Origin: a virus
Virus record (IMG/VR): IMGVR_UViG_3300021960_000043
Coordinates: 1 to 64,000 of that record
DNA length: 64,000 bases
Direction: 5' to 3' (one strand)
Shown here: piece by piece, positions 7,036-15,997 of the stretch
Numbering within the stretch: position 1 is the first letter of the stretch
Layout: each line of letters starts with the position of its first letter
The notes under the pieces: model-generated
Told to the model about the DNA's origin: nothing
What the model saw: only the letters and a program-made list of their open reading frames with translations
The model's database searches: none
Made by a program: the position numbers and the translations under genes

Positions 7036-7749
7036 ATGTCAATGACAGGTAGCGTATTGGTGGGGGCTGCCCTTTTTGGACAAAATCTATACAATTCTTG
7101 GCGACCTAGAAAAATAGGAGTTTATGGGACTAGCATGGTGGGTAAAACCACTCTTGATAGATATATGACAACACCGGGTGAAATGGAAGAAATACCTGAA
7201 GAAGAAAGAACCTCTCATGCTAAAATATTAGGTAAGTTTCTTTTACCAAAACCTACTAGAAAAAGAGTAAAATGGCAAGGTGAAAGAAGATTAGTTCATT
7301 CTGCTGATATGGGAGGACAACAAAGATTTTGGAATCTTTGGATGGATGATGCCGTAGCAAGACAGGTCGAAGCAATTGTTTACATGTTTGATGATAGAGC
7401 ATTCAAAGGTGGTGGTGAAGGAATGGAACAAGTTGCTGGATTTACATTCTTAGTAGATAATATAATTAAAAGACAGTATCGTTATAGAAACGTAAAGGCT
7501 TGGTGGAAAGGTAGAAAATATTCTCCTAAAGTAATTATGTTAGTCGCTAATAAAGCGGATAGATATTTCGATGATACTGCTGCTAGGTTATGGCCTCAAG
7601 GAAGAATTGGTGAACATAAAATATTTGACCCTTTTAGAGATGATTTAATTCGTTTACAAAAAGCAGGTGTACCAACTAAAAGGTCTTTCATGGCTACTAG
7701 AATAGGTTGGAATGTTGAGCCAACATTGATAGAACTTTTAACTTCGTAG
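7036..7749 (+). CDS. Arf/Ras-like small GTPase
   Basis: 237 aa with the GTPase motifs in order: G1 GTSMVGKT (31-38), G3 DMGGQ (91-95), G4 NKAD (172-175) and a G5-like ATRIGWNVE (220-228) matching the SAxxGxNVE pattern of Rab/Arf proteins. The DMGGQQRFWNLW segment resembles the Arf form of switch II. The N-terminal ~20 residues are hydrophobic (GSVLVGAALFG), suggesting membrane attachment. No cysteine lipidation signal is seen. Ras-superfamily GTPases are known in archaeal genomes but are unusual in tailed viruses. It lies directly after two membrane proteins, so a GTP-switched process at the host membrane is plausible. Switch I (the effector Thr) cannot be assigned by eye. Confidence 0.8.
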   Translation: MSMTGSVLVGAALFGQNLYNSWRPRKIGVYGTSMVGKTTLDRYMTTPGEMEEIPEEERTSHAKILGKFLLPKPTRKRVKWQGERRLVHSADMGGQQRFWNLWMDDAVARQVEAIVYMFDDRAFKGGGEGMEQVAGFTFLVDNIIKRQYRYRNVKAWWKGRKYSPKVIMLVANKADRYFDDTAARLWPQGRIGEHKIFDPFRDDLIRLQKAGVPTKRSFMATRIGWNVEPTLIELLTS

Positions 7750-7757
7750 GTGGAAAA

Positions 7758-7934
7758 ATGAGTAGGAATAAAACAACATTAGTAGGCACAGGTGGTGGCT
7801 CTAAGAGTTTGAGAACTACAGTACCTTCTTGGATAGTTGAACAATTTGGTTTAAAATCAGGCAAAAAATTGTTTTGGAGACTAGAAACTAGTGAAAATGG
7901 GGAATTGTATATCAAGGTGAAGCCTGAGGGATAA
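7758..7934 (+). CDS. AbrB/SpoVT-type DNA-binding protein
   Basis: 58 aa. SLRTTVPSWIVEQFGLKSGK followed by two strands (KLFWRLE, GELYIKV) is the swapped-hairpin AbrB/MazE pattern: a strand, a VPxxIVxxFGL turn, then a hydrophobic beta hairpin. Proteins of this kind dimerise and act as transition-state or antitoxin-type regulators; no toxin partner is present next to it. It sits eight bases after the GTPase gene and three before the next gene. Its target may be the viral promoters, by inference. Confidence 0.65.
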   Translation: MSRNKTTLVGTGGGSKSLRTTVPSWIVEQFGLKSGKKLFWRLETSENGELYIKVKPEG

Positions 7935-7936
7935 AC

Positions 7937-8938
7937 ATGGTTTTAGATGTACCCGATAATATGTATCGTGCTGTAACAGGCACAAGAATACAACCAAATC
8001 AATCTTTAGCAGCCATAAATGAAGCCGCTATGGTGGCTTTGTCACAACAAGGAAATAATAACTTAAATTATGCTGCTTTAATGGAACAGGCTGTAGCACA
8101 ACAACAGATGCAAGCGTTAGCCCAAACTAAAAATCTTGAAGTGCCAAAAGTTAATTTTTACCCTAGCACACATCCTGATGGTAGAAAAGCAAGGAAACAA
8201 GACATAAAACAAGCCTATCGTTTACTTACGCCAGCAAAAAGATTTATGTTAAGCCCTGCTAGATTGTTTGGTAGAAAATATATTTACAATAAACAAACAA
8301 ATCTTTGTGTTGTTGATGGTTGTGATTGTGCTGAGTTAATAAAAAGTGATAATTTATATCAAAGAATTACTGATGATGAAACAGGTAGAAGTCTTTGGGA
8401 GATGTATTGGAACAATCCAATTACAGGGGAAGTTGAGGCTTTTTTAGCACAAGATAGAGTTACTAGTGGTAGAAGAATGAAAGGAACATACTGTCCTGAA
8501 CATTTACATCTTTATCATTTGTTATGTAAATGGGAATCAGAACAAGAAAGAGAAGATGAATTAAAACCATCTAGGTTTAGAGATAAAATGAAAAAAGGTG
8601 TTAGTTTAGTAACAGTTCCTGTTACAGCCTTAACAAACACATCACAACCCACTCATAGTTTAGTTGAAAAATATCAAGTCTTTTTTGAAGAAATACAAAA
8701 AGATTCTAACAAATCAAAAGGCATAAATATTTGGCATATACCAAATCCTGAAAGTGGAAACAATGATATTACTATGATACAGTTTGATATGAGAATGTTT
8801 CAAAAAGAAATACTTGAAGCCTCATTACCCACACCCGCTTTTTCTAACATGTTAAATCAAGCCAATATACCTAATATAAACCAACAGCCTCAAACCATGA
8901 CACCTGTTCCCCTTAATCAAGAGGTGGCACAACAATGA
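7937..8938 (+). CDS. Protein of unknown function with Cys/His cluster
   Basis: 333 aa. The N-terminal ~65 residues are Gln/Ala/Asn-rich (LMEQAVAQQQMQALAQ). The central part carries a possible metal site: CVVDGCDC near 123-130 and TYCPEHLHLYHLLC near 190-203. Basic segments around 85-115 and 210-225 could bind nucleic acid. The C-terminus returns to Gln/Asn/Pro-rich low complexity. It overlaps the next gene by four bases (ATGA). I recognise no family. Confidence 0.65.
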   Translation: MVLDVPDNMYRAVTGTRIQPNQSLAAINEAAMVALSQQGNNNLNYAALMEQAVAQQQMQALAQTKNLEVPKVNFYPSTHPDGRKARKQDIKQAYRLLTPAKRFMLSPARLFGRKYIYNKQTNLCVVDGCDCAELIKSDNLYQRITDDETGRSLWEMYWNNPITGEVEAFLAQDRVTSGRRMKGTYCPEHLHLYHLLCKWESEQEREDELKPSRFRDKMKKGVSLVTVPVTALTNTSQPTHSLVEKYQVFFEEIQKDSNKSKGINIWHIPNPESGNNDITMIQFDMRMFQKEILEASLPTPAFSNMLNQANIPNINQQPQTMTPVPLNQEVAQQ

Positions 8939-9552
8939 CATTAGGAATAGGTACAAACCAAACTCAAAATAACGGCTTTACAGGTTTGGGATTAGGTGCT
9001 GCAACACCATCAACTAATCCTTTTGGTGCTCAACAAAGTCAACAAATGAATCCCCTTATGGGCGGAATGTTGCAAGGTGCTGGTTTTAATCCCGCCCACG
9101 CTCAAGCACCTATAGCCCCTCCCTCAGATACACAGATACTTGCAGCGATGATGAATACAATACAACCTATTGATAGATTTTTCATTGGACAAAGTATGCC
9201 TATATTTGTAGAAATGATTTCTAATATTACAGCGTTTTCTTTGTTGAATGTGTTAAAAAACTCATCTTTCAAAATAGACGATGATGGGAATATGAAAATG
9301 GATGTATCTTCTTTACCTAGTGATTTACAAACTCTTTCTGCTGAAAACATAATAGCACAATTGAACACTTTACAAAATATTTCACAACAAGCGGTTACAT
9401 CTGCTTTACAAGAAAGAGATAGAATAATTGCTATCTCTGAACAAAGTCTATTACAATCTGCACTCACAGGTGCTTTAACAGACCAAACTTTCCTAGAAAA
9501 TGCGGGCAACGCTATGGGTACAACAGCCCGAAGTTTCTTTGGACTAAGGTGA
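8935..9552 (+). CDS. Gly/Gln-rich protein with helical C-terminus
   Basis: 205 aa. Residues 1-65 are low complexity (Gly, Asn, Gln, Pro). The rest is predominantly helical and moderately hydrophobic, with IDDDGNMKMDVSSL interrupting two helical blocks and a Gln/Ala/Leu-rich C-terminal coil. It shares its Gln-rich style with the preceding gene and overlaps it by ATGA, suggesting the products act together. A virion or membrane-associated role is possible but there is no direct evidence. Confidence 0.6.
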   Translation: MTLGIGTNQTQNNGFTGLGLGAATPSTNPFGAQQSQQMNPLMGGMLQGAGFNPAHAQAPIAPPSDTQILAAMMNTIQPIDRFFIGQSMPIFVEMISNITAFSLLNVLKNSSFKIDDDGNMKMDVSSLPSDLQTLSAENIIAQLNTLQNISQQAVTSALQERDRIIAISEQSLLQSALTGALTDQTFLENAGNAMGTTARSFFGLR

Positions 9553-9806
9553 TTAAAATGAAAATAACCCCGACAGAGTATATACCAAAAGAGTTTGCAG
9601 AAGTTTCTATGCACTTTTTCTCTCCAAAGAGAAGTGTGATTATAGATATGGTAATGGTACAATTAATTAGTGCTATGATTGTTGGATTACTAATTCTTTT
9701 ATTCAAAGGTGGGGAATTAAATGCATCTGAAACATCCATGTACATGATTGGGATTTTTGTATCTTTTATTCTTTTGACTACGGTTTATGCTAGAATAACT
9801 AGATAG
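9549..9806 (+). CDS. Small two-pass membrane protein
   Basis: 85 aa from the GTG at 9549, which overlaps the upstream stop; an ATG at 9558 would give 82 aa and is equally possible. Two hydrophobic segments, IIDMVMVQLISAMIVGLLIL (about 30-50) and YMIGIFVSFILLTTVY (about 65-80), are separated by a short polar loop. Two-helix proteins of this size include holins, but no lysin is found nearby. It closes the membrane/GTPase cluster. Confidence 0.6.
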   Translation: MIKMKITPTEYIPKEFAEVSMHFFSPKRSVIIDMVMVQLISAMIVGLLILLFKGGELNASETSMYMIGIFVSFILLTTVYARITR

Positions 9807-9838
9807 TATTATCAAATGTACGCCTCATCGACTATTAC

Positions 9839-10516
9839 ATGGGGGATGCCGTAACCAAACGCTCATGTTCTTTTTGTATGTCCTCTGAAAGAGAGGTATA
9901 CGAAGAAGCCTTGTTAAATGGAGACATGAATCCTAAACAAATAGATAAAGAAATGGGTTGGAGAACTAACACTTCTGAAAGACATTATAGAAACCATATG
10001 GGAGAGTTTCACCTAGCATCGAATCACACGTGTAAAATATGTACAGACCCAAAAAGAGCAGAATATGAATCTCGATATTTTGCTGATGGTACAGAATCTG
10101 AAGCCATAGCGGAAGAATTAGAAATACCGGAAAATAGTGTGTACCATCATATGAAGTTTCATTTTCAACCGTTGGTTCAAAAATCAGCAGCAACTGAGGT
10201 CGCAATTCAAGTCGGAACAGAAATGACAACTCTAAGAGAAAATGTCGAAAGATTAAATCAAAGACTTAACACTTATCTTGATGAAACTAGTGTACATGAA
10301 GATGGGTTTGTCAAAGATGCTGTAAGTTTACACAAAGAAGTTAGAGAATCTATTAAAGACTTAATGAAAATGCAAGACCAATGGGGTACTAAAAATGAAA
10401 CCCCACAAATTAATCAAACAATCAACGTGTTAAAAGTGGAACTATCTAAAGAATCACCTGAAACATGGAAGAGAATTAGAGAGTCTTTGTTGGAAAGTGG
10501 AGAGGATGCCACTTGA
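9839..10516 (+). CDS. Probable small terminase subunit with tandem zinc/HTH modules
   Basis: 225 aa. Two copies of one module lie in series. Module 1 (C10, C13, H53, H58) encloses a helix-turn-helix-like GDMNPKQIDKEMGW. Module 2 (C65, C68, H104, H108) encloses DGTESEAIAEELEIPENSV. A coiled coil (about 125-185) and a charged C-terminus follow. DNA-binding modules plus an oligomerising helix, placed at the head of the packaging gene block about 5.5 kb before TerL, fit the small terminase role of DNA recognition. It could instead be a transcription factor. The gene follows a 32-bp gap and begins a chain of overlapping genes. Confidence 0.5.
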   Translation: MGDAVTKRSCSFCMSSEREVYEEALLNGDMNPKQIDKEMGWRTNTSERHYRNHMGEFHLASNHTCKICTDPKRAEYESRYFADGTESEAIAEELEIPENSVYHHMKFHFQPLVQKSAATEVAIQVGTEMTTLRENVERLNQRLNTYLDETSVHEDGFVKDAVSLHKEVRESIKDLMKMQDQWGTKNETPQINQTINVLKVELSKESPETWKRIRESLLESGEDAT

Positions 10517-10533
10517 TTTCTATAGGAGATTTA

Positions 10534-10920
10534 ATGCAAATAACACACCCCGGTCATAGACATTATAATTCTGATAATTCATTACACGATAGTGATTTAC
10601 CTTTATTTTTAGATTATTGTGTTAATGTTATAGAGAAGTTCAATTATCATCATTTTAATTCTTATAACAATAAATTAGAAAATGTAGATTGTATAATAAG
10701 AATAGTAGATTTAACTACACGATTACAACAAAGTGATGAACCAAAAGAAGTTTTTGATATTCGTGCTGAATTGAGAAAAGAATTATCTAATTTTGAATAT
10801 CTTTGTGATACGATGGCTAGGTGTTTTGTAAGTCCTAATTTTGTCATAGAGTTCTATCATAGGCTTTCTAATAAACTCAACAATGAAATAAAAGTATATG
10901 CGGGGTTAGACTATGACTGA
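10534..10920 (+). CDS. Helical protein of unknown function
   Basis: 128 aa from the ATG at 10534. This start is chosen because GGAG (10525-10528) lies five bases upstream; the frame is also open from a TTG at 10513 that overlaps the previous stop. The protein is acidic to neutral and largely helical, with aromatic residues spread throughout and no recognised motif. Its stop overlaps the next gene's start region by 8 bp. A role near packaging is suggested only by position. Confidence 0.65.
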   Translation: MQITHPGHRHYNSDNSLHDSDLPLFLDYCVNVIEKFNYHHFNSYNNKLENVDCIIRIVDLTTRLQQSDEPKEVFDIRAELRKELSNFEYLCDTMARCFVSPNFVIEFYHRLSNKLNNEIKVYAGLDYD

Positions 10921-12925
10921 CCGTAGGGTGTACATTTCCAAGTCGGGAATGACAGGTACGGGTACAGACACAAGAATGTATTCACCACGTTCAGAATCTT
11001 CCCATATGTACCGAAATAACCACGAAGAGGACACTTATGGTATGGAGGATGGAAAAGTTCGTGATGATAAATATGAAAGAAAACTCCAAGAAAAAGAAAA
11101 AACAAAAGAGAAGAGAAATAAAATAAAACATATTCGTATAAAACCTAGTGATTTACCTGAAGAAGAAGATGAAGAAAGAGATGATTCAGAAAAAATAGAT
11201 GTAGATAGAGAACTTTCTGCACAAACAGGCCCACCGGGTAATTTAGGTTTTGAGACTAGTCTTGCTATGGGTGCAAAAGGGCCGGGTGCAGCCGCTGGTA
11301 ATTTATTTGCTATGGGAGAAAGCATGGATATTATTCAATTACTTAAAATGGGTAAATATGGTAGAAGAGGTGTTGGTAGTGATAGAAGTTTTGTGCCTAC
11401 AACTAGACAGAAGGATGTTGCTGTAACAAAAAGAAAAACACCTAAAGAGTTGCTAATGCAAGCACTTACAGGCACACTTGGTTTAGAACCTAGTTTGACT
11501 CAAGCACAAAAAAGAGATTTAGTGGCTGTTAGACGAGCGTTAGATAAACACGGAAACAGTCTTAATATTCCTAAAACAACCATGATTAGAGATTTAAGTA
11601 ATTATATGCCTATTTCTCAAACTACAAAAGATAAACGTGGTGAAAAAGGAGATAGAAGATATACTTCTGTTGTACCCGGTCAAAAAGGTATGAATATCAG
11701 TACAGGTCAACCTACATTTAGAAATCTTACATCTAGACAAAGAGATATTACAGGTTTAGAAGGTATGGATTTAGTGCAAGCATTAGACCATGAAAATTAT
11801 ATGGATGCTTTATCTAATATGTCAAGATACACACAAGCACAAAACTTACCTGAAAGTGAACCTGAAAGTGAACCTGAAAGTGAACCTAAGAAAAAAACAG
11901 GCATTTTACCAAAAATGAGTTCTGAGTATGAAAGAAGGATGAATGAATACTTTAATGCTAATTCAGGCTCAGATAGCAACATATCTACAGGTGAACCTAT
12001 GGGAGATGCTTGGTCTACTTTAATGAAAGCAACAGAAAAAGAAATGGAAAAAAGAAGAGCCAAAGAACAAAACAAGAAATGGCGACCATCAACAGGTCAG
12101 TTTGACACACCACCGGGTGGTAGTCTAGGGCCAAAAGGTTCTACAGGAAGAAGAGATAAGGCTTTACGTTCATCTATTAAACAAGGTAAAAAAACAGGTT
12201 TAGAGTTAGCACATGTGGCTGTGGAGAGAAGCCATAGAGGTAGAAAAGTCAAACAACCGCTTTCAAAAGACCCGCAAAAGTATAGGGAATATCAAGGTAC
12301 AATGGAAGCGAGGAAAAGAGTAGGTAATGTTAGAGTACCAACCGCATCACAAAGAAGATTCGGACAACGTAAATATTTCGCAGGGCCAACGGGCGGTGGT
12401 AGATTACCTGCGGGAGTTGGGGTGAAAAGACCAAGAATCCATTCACCGAGAATGTCATCAGCCCCCTCAGTACCTCATCTGAATAGAAGAAGCACTCCAT
12501 CTGCTGGTTTATCGGTTGGAAAAATGGGGCTTAGAAGAATGGGCGCACCACCTGTTGCTGTGTCAGCACCACCTGTACCACCACCACCACCACCACCACA
12601 ACCACCTATTCAAGACCCATCACAAATACAAATGAGTTCTGATTTAGTGGCGGTTAGTAATCTGTTAAAAGCAGGGCCAACTCATGCAGACATAGTTGAA
12701 TTGAGAAGTTTAGTAAGACAAATGAAAAGGGCTTTGAAAACTAAAGACACGACATCGAAGGGTATGGGTACAAAAGATACTAGTGGGGCAGGTGAAGATA
12801 AACCGAAATATAATTCTGCTAGTTTTAGAACTACATCAAGACCTGAGGGGGCAACTGAAGATGCTACAAATGATTCTCAGGCTTTTGGTGTTCATCCTGA
12901 AAATCGTGGAGGCCCAACTCCATGA
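10913..12925 (+). CDS. Large basic low-complexity protein, probable virion component
   Basis: 670 aa, highly charged and mostly disordered. The N-terminal quarter is Lys/Glu-rich. ESEPESEPESEP is a short repeat near 306-317. GEPMGDAWSTLMK (about 360-372) is a variant of the shared AWxxLK motif. The C-terminal third is Arg/Gly/Pro-rich with a run of prolines (PPPPPPP) near 560. No enzymatic domain is visible. The composition resembles internal head proteins or DNA-associated proteins. It overlaps both neighbours (8 bp upstream, ATGA downstream), placing it firmly in the late operon. Confidence 0.65.
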   Translation: MTDRRVYISKSGMTGTGTDTRMYSPRSESSHMYRNNHEEDTYGMEDGKVRDDKYERKLQEKEKTKEKRNKIKHIRIKPSDLPEEEDEERDDSEKIDVDRELSAQTGPPGNLGFETSLAMGAKGPGAAAGNLFAMGESMDIIQLLKMGKYGRRGVGSDRSFVPTTRQKDVAVTKRKTPKELLMQALTGTLGLEPSLTQAQKRDLVAVRRALDKHGNSLNIPKTTMIRDLSNYMPISQTTKDKRGEKGDRRYTSVVPGQKGMNISTGQPTFRNLTSRQRDITGLEGMDLVQALDHENYMDALSNMSRYTQAQNLPESEPESEPESEPKKKTGILPKMSSEYERRMNEYFNANSGSDSNISTGEPMGDAWSTLMKATEKEMEKRRAKEQNKKWRPSTGQFDTPPGGSLGPKGSTGRRDKALRSSIKQGKKTGLELAHVAVERSHRGRKVKQPLSKDPQKYREYQGTMEARKRVGNVRVPTASQRRFGQRKYFAGPTGGGRLPAGVGVKRPRIHSPRMSSAPSVPHLNRRSTPSAGLSVGKMGLRRMGAPPVAVSAPPVPPPPPPPQPPIQDPSQIQMSSDLVAVSNLLKAGPTHADIVELRSLVRQMKRALKTKDTTSKGMGTKDTSGAGEDKPKYNSASFRTTSRPEGATEDATNDSQAFGVHPENRGGPTP

Positions 12926-15216
12926 ATTACATAATGTTACATTCAACAAACCTAAAGAAAAGCGATGGGAATGTAATTGCATGGGATGGACAATACCACG
13001 CACAAAGACATCCTCCTATAGAATCGTTTCAATCTCCTGACCCTAAGTTTCCTGAATTACATGCACCTCCTTTTGCTCATACAGGTGGACATGGAGAGAA
13101 AGACACAGGAATGCCGGGTGTTGGTAATCTAATCAAAGGTGGATTTGATTTAGAAAAAACAGATAGTGGAAAAGTAATACCTGTGTGGAAAGATGATTTT
13201 GGTGGAACACATTATCATGGTATAGACGGGGTTGCACATCATTATGGTAATTTACTTAGAAAAGCAGGTGTGGGTGGGTGTCCTATAGATGATATAGATG
13301 AAGCGATAAAACGCACAAACGCTGAACACGCAAATGTAGAAAACCATTTACCTAATTTTTATGACCCTGCATGGAGAAAAATTGCACTTAGTGATTATCA
13401 AGGTAATAATGAAGAAGGCTCAAGACAACATTACATAGAACACGGTGGAGGAAAAAAATTAGTAACGGGGTACACAAATTACCACAAGCAAAGAAGTCCT
13501 TTTGGGACATTCATTGATTCTTTATCTGTACCTTTTCAAAAACATTTGAGAAATATTGCAATAGAAAAAGGAATAGACCCACAAAGAATTGGTGGTAAAT
13601 TAACACATTTTCTAAAATATCCACACATTAAAAGAAATCTACTTTCTTACGCCGTTCATCCGAAAGAAGGCCATAATGTGCTTAGTGGAAATGTGTTCCC
13701 ATCCGGGCATTTTCAAGGAGGGAAAGGACACGCTGCTAATGAAGAAATGGTTACAGGTTTAACTAATTTAGGTCATAGTGTAGATAGAAGTATAGAAGGG
13801 TTAAGTGCTCATTCAGGTGCAGCGCATAAACTACCGGATGACTTTTATAAATTAAAAACTAGAAAAGGTGGAAGCACAGATGGTGGGGCTTATTCTGTTG
13901 TAATGAATGAACTTTTAGATACTTTTGACCCTACCCGTATTGGGGATGCTTTAGCCACAGGAAGAATAAAACAATCATTAAGCCCTATAAAACACCCTGC
14001 TTTAATGAATACGATGTTTAAGGGAAGAAGGCTTGCTGAGTGGGTACTAGACCCGAATATGAGACAACAATTACTAAGTGAATTACAAGGTACTTCTGCT
14101 TTTAACAAATTAAATGGTAGTACGAAAAAACATTCTGCTCATCAAAAACTTATGAATGCTTATACTGAACTTCACACAGGTGTACCCACCGAAGAAGAAT
14201 TAGAAAACACAATGGATTTTGATAGTTATAGAAGTACAATTGGAACTATGAATGGGAGAAAAGGCACTCATCATACTGCTGGAAACATTTATGCTTTGGC
14301 TATGTTAGCAGGTAAAAATGAAGAAGTAGGAAACATGGTTGGAAACACTAGACTTAGAAGTTCAGAATTAACTCCTGAGTTAGCAGCAAAACATGGGATA
14401 AGTTTGTTACAAGAAGCACCTGAAATCACAGCAGAAAGAAGAAGAGTGATTGAAGCGTTGCATGATTATCTAGGTGAAGCACAAGGGCATAATGTTAGAG
14501 TTCCTTTACCTGAGGTTCTACCAACACAAGCAACATCAACACATTCAGTAACAGGTGGTAGGTATCAAGGTGGTACATTGGCTGATTATATTCCTTATCA
14601 AGCCACATATAATTCACCAGCATTAGGTGATGCTGAAAGTCGAACAATGGGAAATACAATTCAAACTAATAAAAATCCAATATTAGAACAACAAGCGGTG
14701 ATGCAACCTCAACCACCGCAGACACAACAACCTCAAGGCCCGATACCTTTACCTCCGGGTGCAGCAGCAACAAGGATGGCGGCTGCTGGAATGAGTGATG
14801 AGCAATTACAACGTATTGCTGCGGCAGGTGGAGAAAGAGTTTCGACTCCTGAAAATATCGCTAGATATAGGCAAACTTTTTCAGACCCGCAGCAGACTTT
14901 TTTAAGTCAGTTCACTAAGGGGGGTAATAACATGACTAGTGCTCAGGACAGAATTGTTAAAGCATTAGAAGATGTACAGATGAAGGATGCATTAAGTGAT
15001 GATAGTGTTTTGAAGCATTTAACAAACTCAAAATTATCAATAGAGTCTAGTGAAGATATTGCTATTATTTCTAAAAAATTAGGTTTAGCACCTCAAGATG
15101 TTAGATTGATTCACAACGCTAAAGGTGATTGGATGAGACTAACAAAATCTTTTGGATATACAGAAACAACAATCAAGGTAGTTAAGGCATCATTTAGGAG
15201 TGGTTTGAATGAGTAA
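12922..15216 (+). CDS. Large protein of unknown function, probable virion component
   Basis: 764 aa. The N-terminal half is His-rich and looks globular (THYHGIDGVAHHYGNLLRKA; RQHYIEHGGGKKLVTGYTNY). Residues ~590-640 are Gln/Pro/Ala-rich. The last ~85 residues form a compact helical domain (SAQDRIVKALEDVQMKDALS to KASFRSG). Its style and position before TerL resemble the 1,804-aa protein at 21907, and both may be internal or injected virion proteins. No catalytic motif is assigned. Starts ATGA-coupled and ends overlapping the next gene by 8 bp. Confidence 0.65.
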   Translation: MNYIMLHSTNLKKSDGNVIAWDGQYHAQRHPPIESFQSPDPKFPELHAPPFAHTGGHGEKDTGMPGVGNLIKGGFDLEKTDSGKVIPVWKDDFGGTHYHGIDGVAHHYGNLLRKAGVGGCPIDDIDEAIKRTNAEHANVENHLPNFYDPAWRKIALSDYQGNNEEGSRQHYIEHGGGKKLVTGYTNYHKQRSPFGTFIDSLSVPFQKHLRNIAIEKGIDPQRIGGKLTHFLKYPHIKRNLLSYAVHPKEGHNVLSGNVFPSGHFQGGKGHAANEEMVTGLTNLGHSVDRSIEGLSAHSGAAHKLPDDFYKLKTRKGGSTDGGAYSVVMNELLDTFDPTRIGDALATGRIKQSLSPIKHPALMNTMFKGRRLAEWVLDPNMRQQLLSELQGTSAFNKLNGSTKKHSAHQKLMNAYTELHTGVPTEEELENTMDFDSYRSTIGTMNGRKGTHHTAGNIYALAMLAGKNEEVGNMVGNTRLRSSELTPELAAKHGISLLQEAPEITAERRRVIEALHDYLGEAQGHNVRVPLPEVLPTQATSTHSVTGGRYQGGTLADYIPYQATYNSPALGDAESRTMGNTIQTNKNPILEQQAVMQPQPPQTQQPQGPIPLPPGAAATRMAAAGMSDEQLQRIAAAGGERVSTPENIARYRQTFSDPQQTFLSQFTKGGNNMTSAQDRIVKALEDVQMKDALSDDSVLKHLTNSKLSIESSEDIAIISKKLGLAPQDVRLIHNAKGDWMRLTKSFGYTETTIKVVKASFRSGLNE

Positions 15217-15997
15217 GGTGCTTGTAATTAGAAAACAAGATGCGGGGGCTGTTCAAACTGCCGTTACTTCTCAAGGTATAGCACCACAAATTAATTTATC
15301 AGGTGGAAGCAACATACCAATCTCTTCTTACTTTAGACCTTTTGACCCAAATCTAGGATATACAGGACAAAGACCTGATGTGCAAAATATGGGTACAGCC
15401 GATGAGCCAATGTATAATTTCGCAGGTCAAAACTATGCTGATAAAAATCAAGCACAAGCAGCATACGACCAAGCACCTGCTTACAACTTGACAACTGCTG
15501 GAAAGGTTGCTGGTGCTGCTACAACTGCTTTACCCGCAGCATGGTCTTTTTTGAGTGCGCTATCAGATGATTCTCAAGGAGATGTATTTTCGGCTGCTGG
15601 TAGAGGGGCTTTAGGAGCGCAAGCAACAAGAGCCACTTTGGGTGGTGCTGAAAGAGCAGCAGCAAATCTTGGAAATACCGTTAGTGGAAAGTTTGCTGAT
15701 TTTATGGACTCTACTGCTGGTAGCACATCAGGTAATGTTCATCAAAATAACTTTGAAGCAGAAACAGGAAAAAATGCTGACAGTGGTATGCACCTTTATA
15801 ATGATAGACAATCAATTAATGACCCTGTTAATGCTCAGTTAACAGAAGCGAATAAAGTGATAGCAGAAAAACCAAGTGTTGTTCCCGGTCAAAAAGCACA
15901 AGACGCAGCATCAAAAACTGTGGATGATGTTACAAAACCTCAAGAAGATTTACAAAGGCGAGTAGTAAAATCTGTAAGACATTGGAGATATTACTAA
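15209..15997 (+). CDS. Ala/Gly-rich protein, possible virion component
   Basis: 262 aa. The middle (about 95-165) is a run of small residues with a potentially membrane-active helix pattern (GKVAGAATTALPAAWSFLSA; GRGALGAQATRATLGGAERA). The ends are polar and Gln/Asn-rich, and the C-terminus is basic. Such Ala/Gly helices are frequent in phage ejection or pilot proteins; this is a composition argument only. The stop overlaps the terminase start (TAATG). Confidence 0.55.
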   Translation: MSKVLVIRKQDAGAVQTAVTSQGIAPQINLSGGSNIPISSYFRPFDPNLGYTGQRPDVQNMGTADEPMYNFAGQNYADKNQAQAAYDQAPAYNLTTAGKVAGAATTALPAAWSFLSALSDDSQGDVFSAAGRGALGAQATRATLGGAERAAANLGNTVSGKFADFMDSTAGSTSGNVHQNNFEAETGKNADSGMHLYNDRQSINDPVNAQLTEANKVIAEKPSVVPGQKAQDAASKTVDDVTKPQEDLQRRVVKSVRHWRYY

